From positions 2,170,001-2,234,000 of the forward strand of contig JACGCM010001659.1 of assembly GCA_014058105.1 (NCBI GenBank): 64,000 bases of DNA. Direction: 5' to 3'. The notes beneath the pieces were generated by a model that was given only the letters and a program-made list of their open reading frames with translations, had not been told where the DNA came from and searched no databases. Numbering within the stretch: the first letter of the stretch is position 1; each line of letters begins with the position of its first letter. Shown here one piece after another: positions 26,061 to 39,900 of the stretch. Source of the DNA: Kingdonia uniflora (taxonomy: Eukaryota > Streptophyta > Magnoliopsida > Ranunculales > Circaeasteraceae). A program made the translations under genes and the position numbers.

Positions 26061-29000
26061 TTGTATTGAAGCAAAAAGGAAGTACAAAAAGGGGGCAGGC
26101 CAATAACTAGCTCAATTACAACTTAATTGAATCAGAAATACTGAAAGAAAAGTCTTCCACTCTAGTGATAAAATCAGGTTTCCTTGTGAAAACCTCTTTA
26201 ACACCACTAAGAAGGAAGTTCCCTTGTACAGAAGCTTGATCTGCCGAGAAGTTTCCTTCTCTCCAAATTTGAGAAAACCTGAGAGTGGTGAAATTGGCAA
26301 TAACCTTGTTCCATGAGGTCTAAATTTCCAGGGAACATTATCAGTTGAGAAGGTTTGAATAGCAGCAGTGGAGTCCAACTATCTATATCTTAGACCAAGA
26401 GTTGTTGTCGGCCCATATGAGTGCCTCACATTCTGTATCATAGTTGTCTGTGAACTCTAGGCCTTTGCTTATCACCCCTAGCACATCATCATTCCAGTCT
26501 CTTGCAATAACCCCAAAGCCAACTTTCCCAGGGTAACCTAAAGCTAAACCATCAAAGTTCAATTTGATGTCTTCATACCATGAAAGTACCCATCTGCAGC
26601 TTCGAATTATTGGAGCAGGTCTGCCCTTTGTGGGAACTCCAAGATTGGAAATCATCCTCAGGTAAGAGCTAGTGTTAAACATATGATTTGAAAAGAGGGA
26701 AGCCACATCTTTAACTGAGGAGAAAAGCTTGACTTTGATATGGTAAGTGCTGCATGAAGTACCTTCAAAGACCATAAAGTTCCTAGCAAGCCAATAGATA
26801 TGAAGAAGGTCCATAACAGCTGTCCACTACACCCCACCACAAATATTTGATATAAGGACTGAAAAGGAGACCATGCTCTAGAAAGGATTTTAGATCTTAA
26901 TGAATATGGTTTGTGTGGTAGTGAGCAGACAACCATTACCAAAGAGGGATGATCTTAGGGCATTCCCAAAATAGATGAGTAGCAGTTTCCATATCAGCAC
27001 GACACATATGACATCTGGAAGTAATGACCCAACCTCTCTTCCTAAGGTTTTCCTCAGTAGAAGGGGGATTGCTGCAATATCTCCATGTGAAAGAGGAGAT
27101 TTTAGGATGAATTGTTCTGTACTTGAGGAACTTGCTCCACCAAACAATAGGCATAGTCTTCCTAATAATGTTGAAAACACTATTGACAGTGAAGTGACCA
27201 TGAGGGTGGTGTCTCCAAACTCTTGTATCAACAATTGAGCTATCCACAGGATTGTCGTTTAAATCTATCCTATAGTCTTTGAGAAACTCATCCATTAGGA
27301 CAGGGGCATCCCAACCATTCTCCTCAATCACGAAATTGAGGTGAGCTGTACAATGCTTCCAAGCTTCTGATGCAGCCTCTACAGCGTTGATAAGAGCATA
27401 GTTAGAGCCCCAATAACCTCTCCAGAAATCAATCTGGTGCCCACTTCCAATAAGCCCTCTAGAGTTAGCAGTAACTCTGGAGATAGCGAATTTGAGAGCA
27501 GTCAAAATAGAGAAATGTTTCAGATAGTCTATAAGTTGCCCATTCTTTTTAAGGAATTTAAATCAGAAAAATATAGCCCAGGAGTCTGGAGAGGTAAGGA
27601 ACCCCAACCAATTTCATAAGCATAGAGAGATTGATGTCCTGGAGCTTGTGAATCCCAAATACCTTTTTCTGCTGGCTTACAGACTTTCTCCCAGCTGCCA
27701 GTAATGAACTTTCTTTTGTTTGGATCTCCTGACCAAAGAAAATTTCTAAGAATCCTCTCACCTTTAATAGAGGCACTTGGCGATTTTATAGATAGGAATG
27801 CTAGTAAGGATACATGATCAAGGTGACCCTGCTCTGAAAGGACATTAACCTACCACTCTATCCTTTGAAAGGAAAAACCCCAGCTTCAAAGCCAAAAAGA
27901 GAGAAGATTGCAGCCTTCCTTTGAGCAGTGATGAGAGATCCAGTAAAAATCTTACACTTAGAGCTGCTGATCCATTGCCAAGATGAAGACTGGTAGACTT
28001 AAAGCAGAATCTTGACAGCTTTCAAACCAGTGAGATTACCATTGGCAAAACTAATAATGTCATCTGCAAAGAGGAGATGAGATGGAGAGAGACAACCTTT
28101 AAGAGTGACTATTGGTTTGAGAATTTTGCAGAGTCTAAGCCAGTTTATGCCTCTACTCAGAACAACCTCTGCCAAAGCAAATAAGAGAAAAGAGAGAGAG
28201 GGCAGCCTTGTCTAAGGCCCCTGCCAGCTTTAAAAACCACAAGGCCCTCCATTAATCAGGACAGAGATGTTAGCACTATGAAGAATGACCTTAATCCACT
28301 CACTACTAAAGTTATCTGTAGTTGTGCTGTTATATAGTTTTGAAAATTATAAAATAAAAACTGCAATATATCTATGATGAATTGCATTTGGTCCTCTTAT
28401 ATTGGACAAGGTTATTTGCAGCAACGACGCAACCTCAAGAACACCAGATGGTACTTTGGAAGTCATAAAAAATGCAATAATACTAACCAGTATTCCCATT
28501 AGTGCAGTAACTCGGGAAATGACAAGTGGGAGCTTATTTAACTCAAAATTAGTATGAATATCCTTCTTCACTATGCTTCCATGAATATCTTCATAAATCC
28601 TCTCTACCCTGTGACAAGATAATAAGATATTAGGCATCATTCATTAATGCATATCTTTGTGCATTATTAACTAGCGGTCATGCCATTACTGTGTATTAAG
28701 AAAGTATAACATTGATGAGGACATGAAAAAAAAAATCTTGTGTTTTGCCATTACTCATTGTCCTTGGAAAGCCAACGCAGATAACTATTTGTTTTTAGAT
28801 ATCACTATCACTATCAATGTAACAGTCCCACATTGAGTAGGATCCTGTCCGGAGTGAAATTCGTATGCAGGCTTGCACTCTCACTTAGTACCGAGGCCTT
28901 TTGAAAGACAAACAAAACCTCACACCTCCCTGTCGATGGTGGTTAAAGTGGGGACAATATAGGCGGTGAAGTGGGGAGTTACAAATGATATCAGACCGAG

Positions 29001-30881
29001 GACGGCTCGTTCTTAAGATGGGGGCCTACATCAAGTAAGATCCCATCCAGATTGAGATCCATATATGGGCTCTAACTTTCACTTACCACCGAGGCATTTT
29101 GAGAGACAACAATTGAGGTGTCGGGTGGCTAAGGTGGGGACAGTATTGGCCGTGGAGTGAGGCTTTAAAAATGGTATCAGAGCCAAGCCAAGACAATTAT
29201 TTCCCAAGATGAAGGGATTGTATAATAGTCTTACATTGAAGAGGATCTCGTCCTGAGTGAAATCCATAAGTGGGCTTGCACTCTCACTCAGCAGCACCGA
29301 GGACTTTTGAAAGACAAATAAAACCCCACACCTCCATGTGGGAGGTGGTTAAGGTGGGGACAATATCAGCGGATGAGTGTTTTATTGAGTACAGAGATGT
29401 ATCTACTTCTCGCTGTTGTACTTACCATAATTTCCCCTCATCATCTAGTATTGCTGTCAAGATAAACTTAAGAATATGGTAACACTCCTCAACAGCATAC
29501 TTCATGTAATCATCTCTTGAAATTCTTTCCCATAGCTCATCTTGCAAGTCTTTGCTTTCTACTGCAATATCTTTAGCCATAATAATCTGCAAATACAGAA
29601 AGAAAAAAAAACCTATAAGACTACTTTTCAAGCAACTGAAAAAAATTATTTTACTCCAAACCTTATAAACAAAAACAAAAGCAAAAGCAAGTAGTAGTGT
29701 TAACAGATCAGATTTGGACCAAACTGGTCAAAATATGATACCAGTCCAGACTAGATTCTTGGAAATCAGAACCAAAACGTGTACAGTAAAATCCAAAAAC
29801 CAATCCAATCAAAAAATATATAATGAATCGAAACCAAAAGATGAAAAAAAATATCATAGTACGATTTACACCCAAATTGTAAATTTAAGAAACAAAGAAA
29901 CATTAGAAAAAAAATCAGATATAAACTAAAAGTTTGACTCTAATTAGAATCATAGTTGAATTTAATCGAGCGTATCTGATTCTTTTGAAAACTAATGGCA
30001 TTTTTAAACATCAGATAGGTGCGTATTGGCAAATTCTCTGTTGAATCCAACACTATCCAATTTAGGATCAAGTTTTTGATTAAAACGAATCCACTGACAG
30101 TCCTAGTCTAGTGTTAACGACTGACGGTATCAACTAAAGTTTACCTTGCTAGCAAGAAGGAACAGTGGCCATTGGACGAGAGGAAGAGTTCCAGAATTGT
30201 TTGGCATGAGAAGCAACTCCATCTCCCTGATTGAAAAACGAACTCGTTCATAAAGTTGACATGAGTACTCACAAACATAAGGACTTAGTTGAAAAACCCT
30301 CTGGTACTCACAAGTTACTAAGATAATCCTCTTCACGAAGATTCTTTACAATTTCATTCCAAAAGGGAGAAAATCGAGCAGCATCGGCCTTGCTCTTCTC
30401 AAGAACCTTCAATTAAAAGTCTTTATAAGTTTCCGAGTAGTTGAATAAATCTTATAAGATGTGAGCTACGAGGAAAAGAGACGTGATATCTATAAGTCTA
30501 TAACATAGCAAGAAAATATAATTTTGATAAATATGAATTTTTAGCAACATGTACACAGTTAGCCATGCACGCATGAAAAGTTTAAACCTTTATAGATAAC
30601 CTATATAAAATTAAATTTAGAAAACGAATACAGCAATAAGAACAGTACTCGTAGTGGAGTCAAATACCAGTATCAGGTGTCAGACATAGACATGTGGCAT
30701 CCACTTATTTGTCAAAATCGGGGGGTCATCAAGGAATGTATATATAGATTTTATATTCTTCATTAAAAAGTTATTCACAAATATAGTTAATTATACTTTC
30801 AACAAGATAAACTTCATTGAATCGAATAATCAGTAGTAATTATATCTGGGTACTATCAAATTCACCTTTTTAGGCCCTTTA

Positions 30882-30927
<46 letters not shown>

Positions 30928-33900
30928 AAAAGAGAAAGAATGGGTTATTTTCAATTTTGATAAAGATAATACGGCTATATTTGCTTCGTCTGAATGATTC
31001 AACCAAAACAGAAGAAGAAATAGTTGGTTTTAAAGACCAGGCGATTTTCATCTGTTTAAATTTTAAACCTACAGCTTTCTGAGTTTAGAAGAAAGCGTTC
31101 GGAGTTATTTCAAAACCATTATCTGACCGTTCTCACACCTGTGTCAAGATTGCGGTATGTGTAGGGTTATTTCATGTCCAGAATATTGCCAAATTAGTTT
31201 TATTTATTTATTTTTGAGACAAACATGATGCTTTTATTTTAAAACAGGATATATACCCCATCACCCTGGCTACTACAGGTCATATATTTCACTTTTAGAA
31301 AAAAGACAAAGCGGTCAATATCGTGATGACAAGCATCAACCTGCAATTGTAAATGCAACTTCAACCATAAAACTAGGAATCAAGTCTGATGAGCTCGTGC
31401 GCTACAAAAGCCCTTTGGATTGAGATAAGTTCTTCACTTATTGACAGCTATAAAAATATAAATCGCATTTTCTAATACGAAAGGTTAAGCAGAAGGGAAA
31501 CTTTTCTGGACATATTGATGGACATTACTTAAAACAAAAAACATCTAGGAAAAGATGCACTTAATGGCGTTGATACAATAATATGAAAGCTCAAGAGTAA
31601 TGAGATTAAATTAATCCTCTTCATAATCTTAGATGCAGGTTTCAAATAAACCTATTGCGTTAGATACGGATAGATTGTCGCAAAGTTGTTTCCATATATT
31701 ACCTGACTGGAGCCCTGGATGGAAGACCTGCAAGAAGGAATGCACAAGCTAAGAAAATCATGCTGACCATCTAAGAATATGAACAGAATAACCTACAGCT
31801 ATGCAAATGTAAGTTATAACTATGTGTGCAACCTGGGTGGGATTAAACGTGAAATAGACACGCTCAAGCCGATTCTGGATCGGGTTTGGAATGGGTTTGA
31901 TACCCGTCCAAACGGATCTCCCTTGGAACCAGTTTCCAATGCCAGCAGGCATCTTACAAGCTTTTTTTAGCACGTGTATGCGCTGAAGTTCGCTTCTTGC
32001 CAAGAATGGACAGTTCTAAGATGGAAGAAGCTAACCATTTCAAATAAAACAGCCTGGGAACATCATTCCTCCAGCCATTTCTTCTAGCTAAAATGTGACC
32101 TCCCTCTGTCAAAAAAGAGGTAGTACTAATGCCAAAATTTTGAGTACCACACACGAAGAACAAAGCCATAGTGGTTCCTGAAACATAACTCCATAGCCAC
32201 CTATGCCAGATCTGACATGATGTTGAGTATCTTGTACTGCTCTTTTACTTTCCTTTGCCTTCGGATTGTAATCATTCCACATCAGAAAGTTTCATTGAGA
32301 TGATCAATGAAATATTTTTACATTCTCAAAATAAGAGAGAAGAAACAGCTTCTAATTATATATAGGACCAGCTTTAGCTAAAAATGTAAGGCGTGAGATC
32401 AGGTTCGCTTAGGTTTGGGTTAAAGTCCGTCAACTTGAGTTACTGATACAAAAGAATAATCAAGGCTGAACTGGGATGCAGGGAGGGTGGACTGACTGGC
32501 AGTGACAGACTTCAACCGGCCGTCAAACTCAAAATGCCAATTTTTAGCCTTTTATGCTATGTAACATGAATACTCCCATTTGAAAAAGCATCTACGTTCA
32601 AACGAATCGGACCAAGGTAGTCAGATGCAATAGATGCGATCGCATATGCGACAAATGCGATAGATGCGACCTGGAATCGTATCGCATCTCCATGTAACCC
32701 CTTAAATGCGACCGAACACAGATGCGTTGCATATTGTTGCTTTAATCGCATATTATCGCAATCTCTAATGCAACGCAAATGCGAGAAATCAACTAAAACA
32801 TGCTAGAAAACACGAAAAATAAGAAAATTTTGTGAGTGCACGCTAATACTACAAGAAAAATATCATATACAATAAATAATTGCCAAATCTGATATACGAT
32901 AGTAATATATGATTAAGGTTTGTTAGTTTTTAATTGGTCATGAGGCCAGATTTCGAAATTATGTTTGTTAGCTGTTACTTGTTACTTGGTATATGTGGAT
33001 ATCTCAATTATTCATTCCTTTTTTGGATTTCCTAAGTTTGTTAGTTATGTTTTATTATATGCATTATATATAAATATATTAGGATTATATGCAATTTTTG
33101 CCTACTGTGTCACAATATTCGCAATGGCTTTGCAATATTCGTGTTATCCGCAGTAGTATTTTTTCGCTCATGATCGCATCGCATCGCAACACGCATTAAC
33201 TACCTTGCATCATACACATGACATACCGACACCCGCATGAACACACCAATGGGTACTCCTTACAGAAATCACCACCTTTTTTACATTTAGCTTAAATTTT
33301 CAAGTTCTTTATGCAATAGTACCGAGTTCTATTGTTGTTTCTAGCATCATAAATGTAATGATTCATATTCTACATGTAGTTAATTTGACTGAGTATAAGA
33401 AATGCGGGAAAAAAAATCAAGTATAGGGCCGAGTTCACGCATTGGCCTATTTTGCGAGTATGAAAACCTACTGGTAGTAGCCGAGGCATTCTTCTGATCT
33501 TTTCTGCGGTTGACTTTGAAAAAAGGCATGTTTTTGATCACTTTTTCTCGTAGATCTGAGTTGGTGTGTCCAACACCTCGTACCCATATCGGACACTAAC
33601 ATGCTTACCGTTGCCAATGTTACATAGCTTTCATGTTCTTAAATTCCTTTGTGTTTCCATTTGGATCTCTTTTAAAGATAAATCTTTTAGAACGAGGCAA
33701 TCATTATATGCCATGAGTTACGCTACGCTACATATGATTAATCTTGGTTGTTTGTTTGAGCTTTAAGGATTGCTCTCCATTGAAAAGAAACTATGTTTTA
33801 TCTATATGACTATATTTAAGCCTAATTAAATCACTTCTAATGTTTTTGGAATTCAGCGTAACCCAATAATTATCTAGTCTTCTAGCTTACATCAGCTGGG

Positions 33901-36900
33901 GAAGGTATTGTTGAGATATATAATAGGGGATTCCTAAGCTACTTCTACTTCAACCTAATGTGCGACTAATGTAGTATATGTGTAGTAACACATATACTCC
34001 AACAGGTATAACACCTAGTCCAACTAAAACCACCCAAGTTGCAACCTTTCTTTTGAGACGGACGATAGTTACCTTCCTGGAAGAGGTACATGAAGAGCGT
34101 CCATAAAAGCACCAGGGAACTTCTCAAAGAGTCTGTGAACCGCTTCCAGCGATCGAATCTGTAGAACAAGTGTTGACATGGTAAACATTAAAGGACAGTT
34201 TAATACAACATATCTCAAGTGGTTCACTTCATTTCCCAAAATTATGTAAACTAGATAAAAATTAAACACCCAGTTAATGCAAAATTCTGATATGTCTATG
34301 TATAGAAAGAATGACTTGCCTCTCCCAAACGATCTCTGGCACCAAGCAAGAATCCCACAACGGCAGATATAATGGTGTAAAACACTTGAATATCTAAGAG
34401 AAAAATCTGGACGAAAAAGTATATCATTCAAGATAAGAATTCCCAAATAATTACCACATGAGTCTGGCAAAATACCATGAAAATACCTTATATTAGAAAT
34501 GAAGTTTGAAACTATTGTCTCCAGGATATCTTAGATAACAAAACATCTATGATCTAACAAAGATGATACCATTACGATAAAATGTGAATCATGGGCTCTC
34601 GAGAAATTCTAATGAGTAATGAATAAAAAAACTGAGTGCTGAGGACATAATAGCATACATGTATGTCGGGGTTCTCTTCCCTGGTATTTCAGTTTTCCTC
34701 TTTCTAATTTGTACTTTTTTTAATTTATTATGCATTTCTGTATTAACTTAATAAAGAGCTTGTAATCCAAGTAAAATTAGGATTTAGCAAGTCTAATAGG
34801 ACCTGAGATTTAGAAAATCATTAAAATTAGTAAGTATTTTACTTTAAATAAAGCTAATGCTTCGTCAAAGTAATTAGGTGGGCAGAGAAATGTAGTGCGA
34901 ATGAATGTCAAGTATTGTGCGAGTAGACGTTCGCCCGTGGCGTGCCATGAGCATTCACTAGTAAAATGTATATAACTGATGGGTTTACGGTAATATCAAC
35001 ATATAATCCAGTATATTATGCATTTTCTACCACTCCATATTTTAAAATGTCATCCAACTGATATATCTACCAATATATCGTAACAGTTAGAGGAGATTAT
35101 CACAATGGCTAATAAATCTAAAGCTGTACTTACGGCAATTACTGGCGCCCATAAGCTAGCAATTGTAAGAGCATTGTGGTTATCTGCAAAGTACATAAAT
35201 AGTTTGAAATTAATCAAATTATGCAAACATGCTCTTAAACATACACCATTAAGGCAAATAGCATGCATGATCCACAAAGGAAATAGAGTATAGTTCTTCA
35301 AGAGCAAAGCGGCTGCTTTGGGCCTCAGTCACGCAAGGGGTAGCATAAAAGTTAGTTTAAAAAATAAATATATACTCGTACTTCTGTCTTTTGTAGTTTA
35401 ACATCTCCCTAACCTGTAAAGCCCTATAAAACCCAAAACAAAACTCTCCATCGTCCCAAAATTGATAATCTCAGCTTCCCTTTCTCTGTAATTATCAACA
35501 GTAAGGACTCAAGGAAGAGCCTAGCACTAACCCGTTGATAGCTCTGCAATTTAGATCTCTCTTTCTACATATACTTGATTAACTTCGATCTTCCATCTTT
35601 TTTTGATGATTTGATACATCACTGGTAGTATCCTCTCCTAATAACGGTACACTCTCTCCGTCTAATTACATTTATCCCTCCCACACATGAAATTTTTTAG
35701 TTGGTTATTGTTTGTTTGAATCTTGTGCCAATGACAATTTTTTTTGAAAACTCTATAAGTTTCGAAAAGAGCAGTAATGGTGGTTTTGAAACTATTATCC
35801 GAAAAATGGGGTTTAACATATGACTTTTCAATTGTGAATTGAATCGTATATAAACCAAAATTGGGTGGACATCCATTCATTCATGATGTCAGTTTTTACA
35901 TAAAGAAAAAAACTGTTAGTAACTTCAAGATGCCCGCTTTTACCTAAAGAAAAAAAAAGAGGGTATTTGCAGTTTTTACATTTTCATTTTTTAGTAAATA
36001 TGGGGCAACACTTTAGAAATTCTCTTTGCACCGACCCTGCTCTTAATGTAGAAATTGGGTCGTAAAGGACAATAAAGAAATTAAGTTGTTTCTTTAATTA
36101 TTGGGACAGGTTAAATTGTATGCAATGAGTTCACCTTCAATTGCATATCCAAATCATACATAAGAATACACAAAAGTTATATTAGAATTATAGTGTATAT
36201 TTAGTTGGAAATGTTCGCATGCTGTAAGATTTTCTATGGATCAGAAGAATAATTAAGATTGGCATTATAAAGTTCAATAGATGAGCACAAATAAGAGGCG
36301 GGTATGCCTAACATAATACATATGGCATAGCGCAATATAATAAAGTTTAATCTTAAACAACATAAATATTCACGATTTACATCAAACAGGATATGTGCTT
36401 ACGTTGAGATACAAAATCATGCCATGAATATTCAATAGCATCGAGATCTACAATGATTCTCGTGGGTTCCACCAATGGCTTAATCTGCACAAACCGATGC
36501 ATAAAAGGTTAAGACCCTAGTTCATGGGATCATATTATCATATAGTGTACATAATAATTAAATAGAAGGAAACTTTCCAGAAGAAAATAGGCAAATGAAA
36601 ACTTGCACCCCAAGACAACAAGCCAAAAAAGCATGTACCTGCACTTCCAACAATAGTAGTGAGAAGCATAATTTTAACTCTTTGAACAAAATAGAGAAAT
36701 TAAGTGTTCATATAAAGCATACGAAGGGTTCAAGAAAATAAAGGTCGAAAAAAAAAAAGTTACACTTCAACATTAACTTTAATTGGAGTTAAATATTTTT
36801 GAACACCTTATTTGAGTTCTTAATGTAATGTCCATGCGGACTGTAACGTCAATAGTGGCAGTAGGTAGGCGATCAGTGTCTATACAAAGTGTCGGACACT

Positions 36901-39900
36901 GTCTTACACTTAAAAACTATAGTTCCTTTTTCACATTTCTTTCACTTATTTTCCTATTACATGCTGTGTGTGCTACGTTTTCATACACTTATAAACTTTT
37001 ATTAACTGATCTAAAGACATTTCCGATCAATATAGGTTAGTATACAGCTGATAACAAACATAGAGAAAATTATATAATTTAGTAGCTTTAAGTTACATGT
37101 TGGGAACTTTTAAAGCTGTCAAAAGGTTGATGAGCTAAGCAAGAAGTGCCCACTCGTGTGTCCAAGTAAGTATCGGTCTGTCAAAGTGTCTAATAGGTGT
37201 GGACAATGATCTTTTTCATCCAAATATGATCTGTCCATGTTACAGACTCTAAAATGTCGTCCAGACACCTATAAAATTTCCACTGATGAGACTAGAAGAT
37301 TAATCTAGCCACTTACTTCTAACGCTCACACATATCTGCACGTCCCTTATCCGGAACATCTCATCATTTCCCTATTTAACCCTTTCTCGTACTATATGCT
37401 CTTCTTGACACCGTTTCTCACCTCTCTCTCCTTACTGTTTTAGTATTTCTATGTTGTGAATGTTAATACAAGGTACTGGACCATATGGGTTATCTATAAG
37501 CATCGAGTCAATATAGCTGATGATCAACAACTCACAAGTTTTGTGTCCCTCGGAGTCTAACGTAGGTGCTTATGTACTTCGATAAAACCAAAAGACATCA
37601 CGTTATACCATCTTTAATACAAAAAAAATGCATAACATGAAGTAGAGAAAAGTTAGGCCGATAAAGCGGACATGGCAAAAACTTTGAAACCGAGAAGTAA
37701 AACAGGAGAAACAAAGACGCGGATCAGCAGGTCTTTAGTTAGGTCTAGTCAGCCAGAAGAATTGCAAATACCGTAAATTAGGGTGTGTGATGGGATTGGC
37801 GAGTGACAGAGGAAGTTTGGTTTAAGACAATGAACATAGGCGATGACTAATTTGAAAAAATCTCATGCAAGATATGGGCTAAGATTCGACATCCGAGAAC
37901 TACATTGATTTTGGGATCAGCAAGCATAATCTTTAATAATTAAAAAACAAATGCTTTGCTCATTTTAAGGTTTAACAACCTAGTTCTCTGTCAAGAACAC
38001 ACAAGGGAGAAGCCATTTCTCCTTTAAACACTTCATTAATTATAAAAGGTTAATCTCCCTCCCTTTCTCTTTATTATAGGCCGTGTGGTCGTCTAGCACA
38101 TAGTCGTTTGACCATCTACGCGTTGCCCACTCTCTCCAGTAGTTTCTTTATATTTTAAAATAGTTATTTTCCTATTTGTTAAGTAGAATATTGGATTATA
38201 TTCGATTTTTCCCAAATCATTTTAACTAGGTTGATTTAAGGGAGGGAATAAAGGAATCTCCTTCTATATTAGGCGGAAACAAGATTTAGGGTTATTTAAT
38301 TGTGCTGAGAGATAAGATGTATGTGAGGTTTTGAGAGACTATTAATAAAAGGAGAGAGAGTTTGTTAAAGTGATTAGTAAGTTAATTGATAGAGATTGAT
38401 TGCTAGCTTCCGCACGTTTGTCGTTTCTATCAATTTAGATAAACATGAAATCCAATTTAGGAAACTATCAAAACAAGATACCACCCAAACACTAAAAAAA
38501 ATCTCAAAGGGAGACAAACTAACCCAAACGGCAGCTAAAGGTCTCCATCTAACAACTAGCTCTCCAAATCTCACCCCTCCTAATTTGAAGGGTAGAGGCT
38601 CAGTACAAAATGACAAGTAAAATTCTCCCTCAACTGCGTCAATAGTTTCAATTTCACTTGAAAGTACGTAGCTTCCTTTATTACCACATAACCCCCCCCC
38701 CCCCCCCCCAATATAGGCTATAGCATAAGAAGTAAGGTCCACCAATACTTTCCTACCCTTTTTCCCTAAAAGCCTTGAACCGCCACGTTTTAAGTTTGAT
38801 TTTGGAGTTGCCTAGACAAAACCGCCAATTCTTAAGAGATTGCAAAAAATGCTCCACGTCATCATATCTTCTCTCCACACGTCCTTAGAAGGAGGCAGTC
38901 CCCATCTCGACCCAAGTAGAAGAATGATACTTCAGACATCTAATCCCCTTATACATAACTTGCACATCCCATCCTACCTTCTCTACCATGTACCACAAAA
39001 ACATTAAACATAATGCCCCCCTTCTTTCCCACTCTATTTATCTGTCTTTTCCAAAATTGACACCGAGGTAACCATGAAACTCAATGTAGCCGATTGAAAG
39101 TTCCAGTGACTGAGTTCCTCAGCTTGAGATCACACGCTCCATATATCGACAAAACAAATCCGTCATAGGCCTCTTGTCGAACCACGTATCATCTCAAAAC
39201 CACATACTGTGGTCATTACTATGCAGATTTCAATTCCCTTCCTGAGTTGATCCCATGCATTGCAGATTTTCCACAACTTCATATCTAATCCTCAGAATAA
39301 TTGGTGGACAACCGAACTCCTCATTATCCCGATTTGCTCTAATTGCCTAATCCCATAAGACCTCCTCCGGTATTGCCATATCCACTTTCTCAACAATGCA
39401 ATACTCATTTTTTCGAAGAAAAAAAGAACAAGATAAAATCCTCTTTTAGTAAAACCAAAGGCAATCACTAAATAAAATTTGGTTAAGGCTCCAGTGTTGC
39501 ATCTAGGGTACTTGCAAAATTAATGTTGTTTACCTCGCCTACGCCAATCAGTTTGTTCTTTACTAAATTCGCTCCAAACCACATATCGGATCGGACATAT
39601 CTCAGTCCATTCCTGCCCGAGAAAGAAGAGGGCGACATCTACAACCGGGAAATGACAAATCCCTCATGCCTCACCAATAACAATAATCCCCTGAATAAAG
39701 TTAAGGCCTATAGCCCTCCCTGTCAATCTACTAACTGCTTGCCCTACCATAATAAAGACAAATAAATATAATAGGTTACCCTACCAGAATATGCCTCGAA
39801 CTAGAAAAGAATATATGGGCAAGCTCCACCAAGGTGTCAGCATATGGCAAATTTAGATCCAGCTTCGCTATTTTTCCCCAAACCCCATTATCTCCAAGTA

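Larger units (their letters stand above)
26085..28320 (-). mobile_element. LINE remnant, sense to the callose synthase gene
   Basis: A minus-strand non-LTR element inside the intron between exons 20 and 21. Reading 5' to 3': GLS(P)[16 protein letters not shown] (RT catalytic FADD, about 28045-28090), [20 protein letters not shown] and [19 protein letters not shown] (zinc-knuckle region, about 26970-27130), then RNase H (about 26400-26610). Several frame breaks are present. The 3' end abuts the G/C homopolymer instead of poly(A). Confidence 0.85.

Noticed and set aside
25838..26087. Minus-strand frames with a polyproline stretch
   Set aside because: They are simple translation of the G38 homopolymer and adjoining GA/GT repeats, overlapping no conserved sequence.
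34069..34470. 133-codon minus-strand frame as a single exon
   Set aside because: It fuses exon 15 with upstream intron. Exon 14 is also within this range but in another frame, and family homology supports two exons with a 161-bp intron.
35649..35680. Stowaway-like end TACACTCTCTCCGTC
   Set aside because: No complementary end with a TA duplication was found within about 1 kb.
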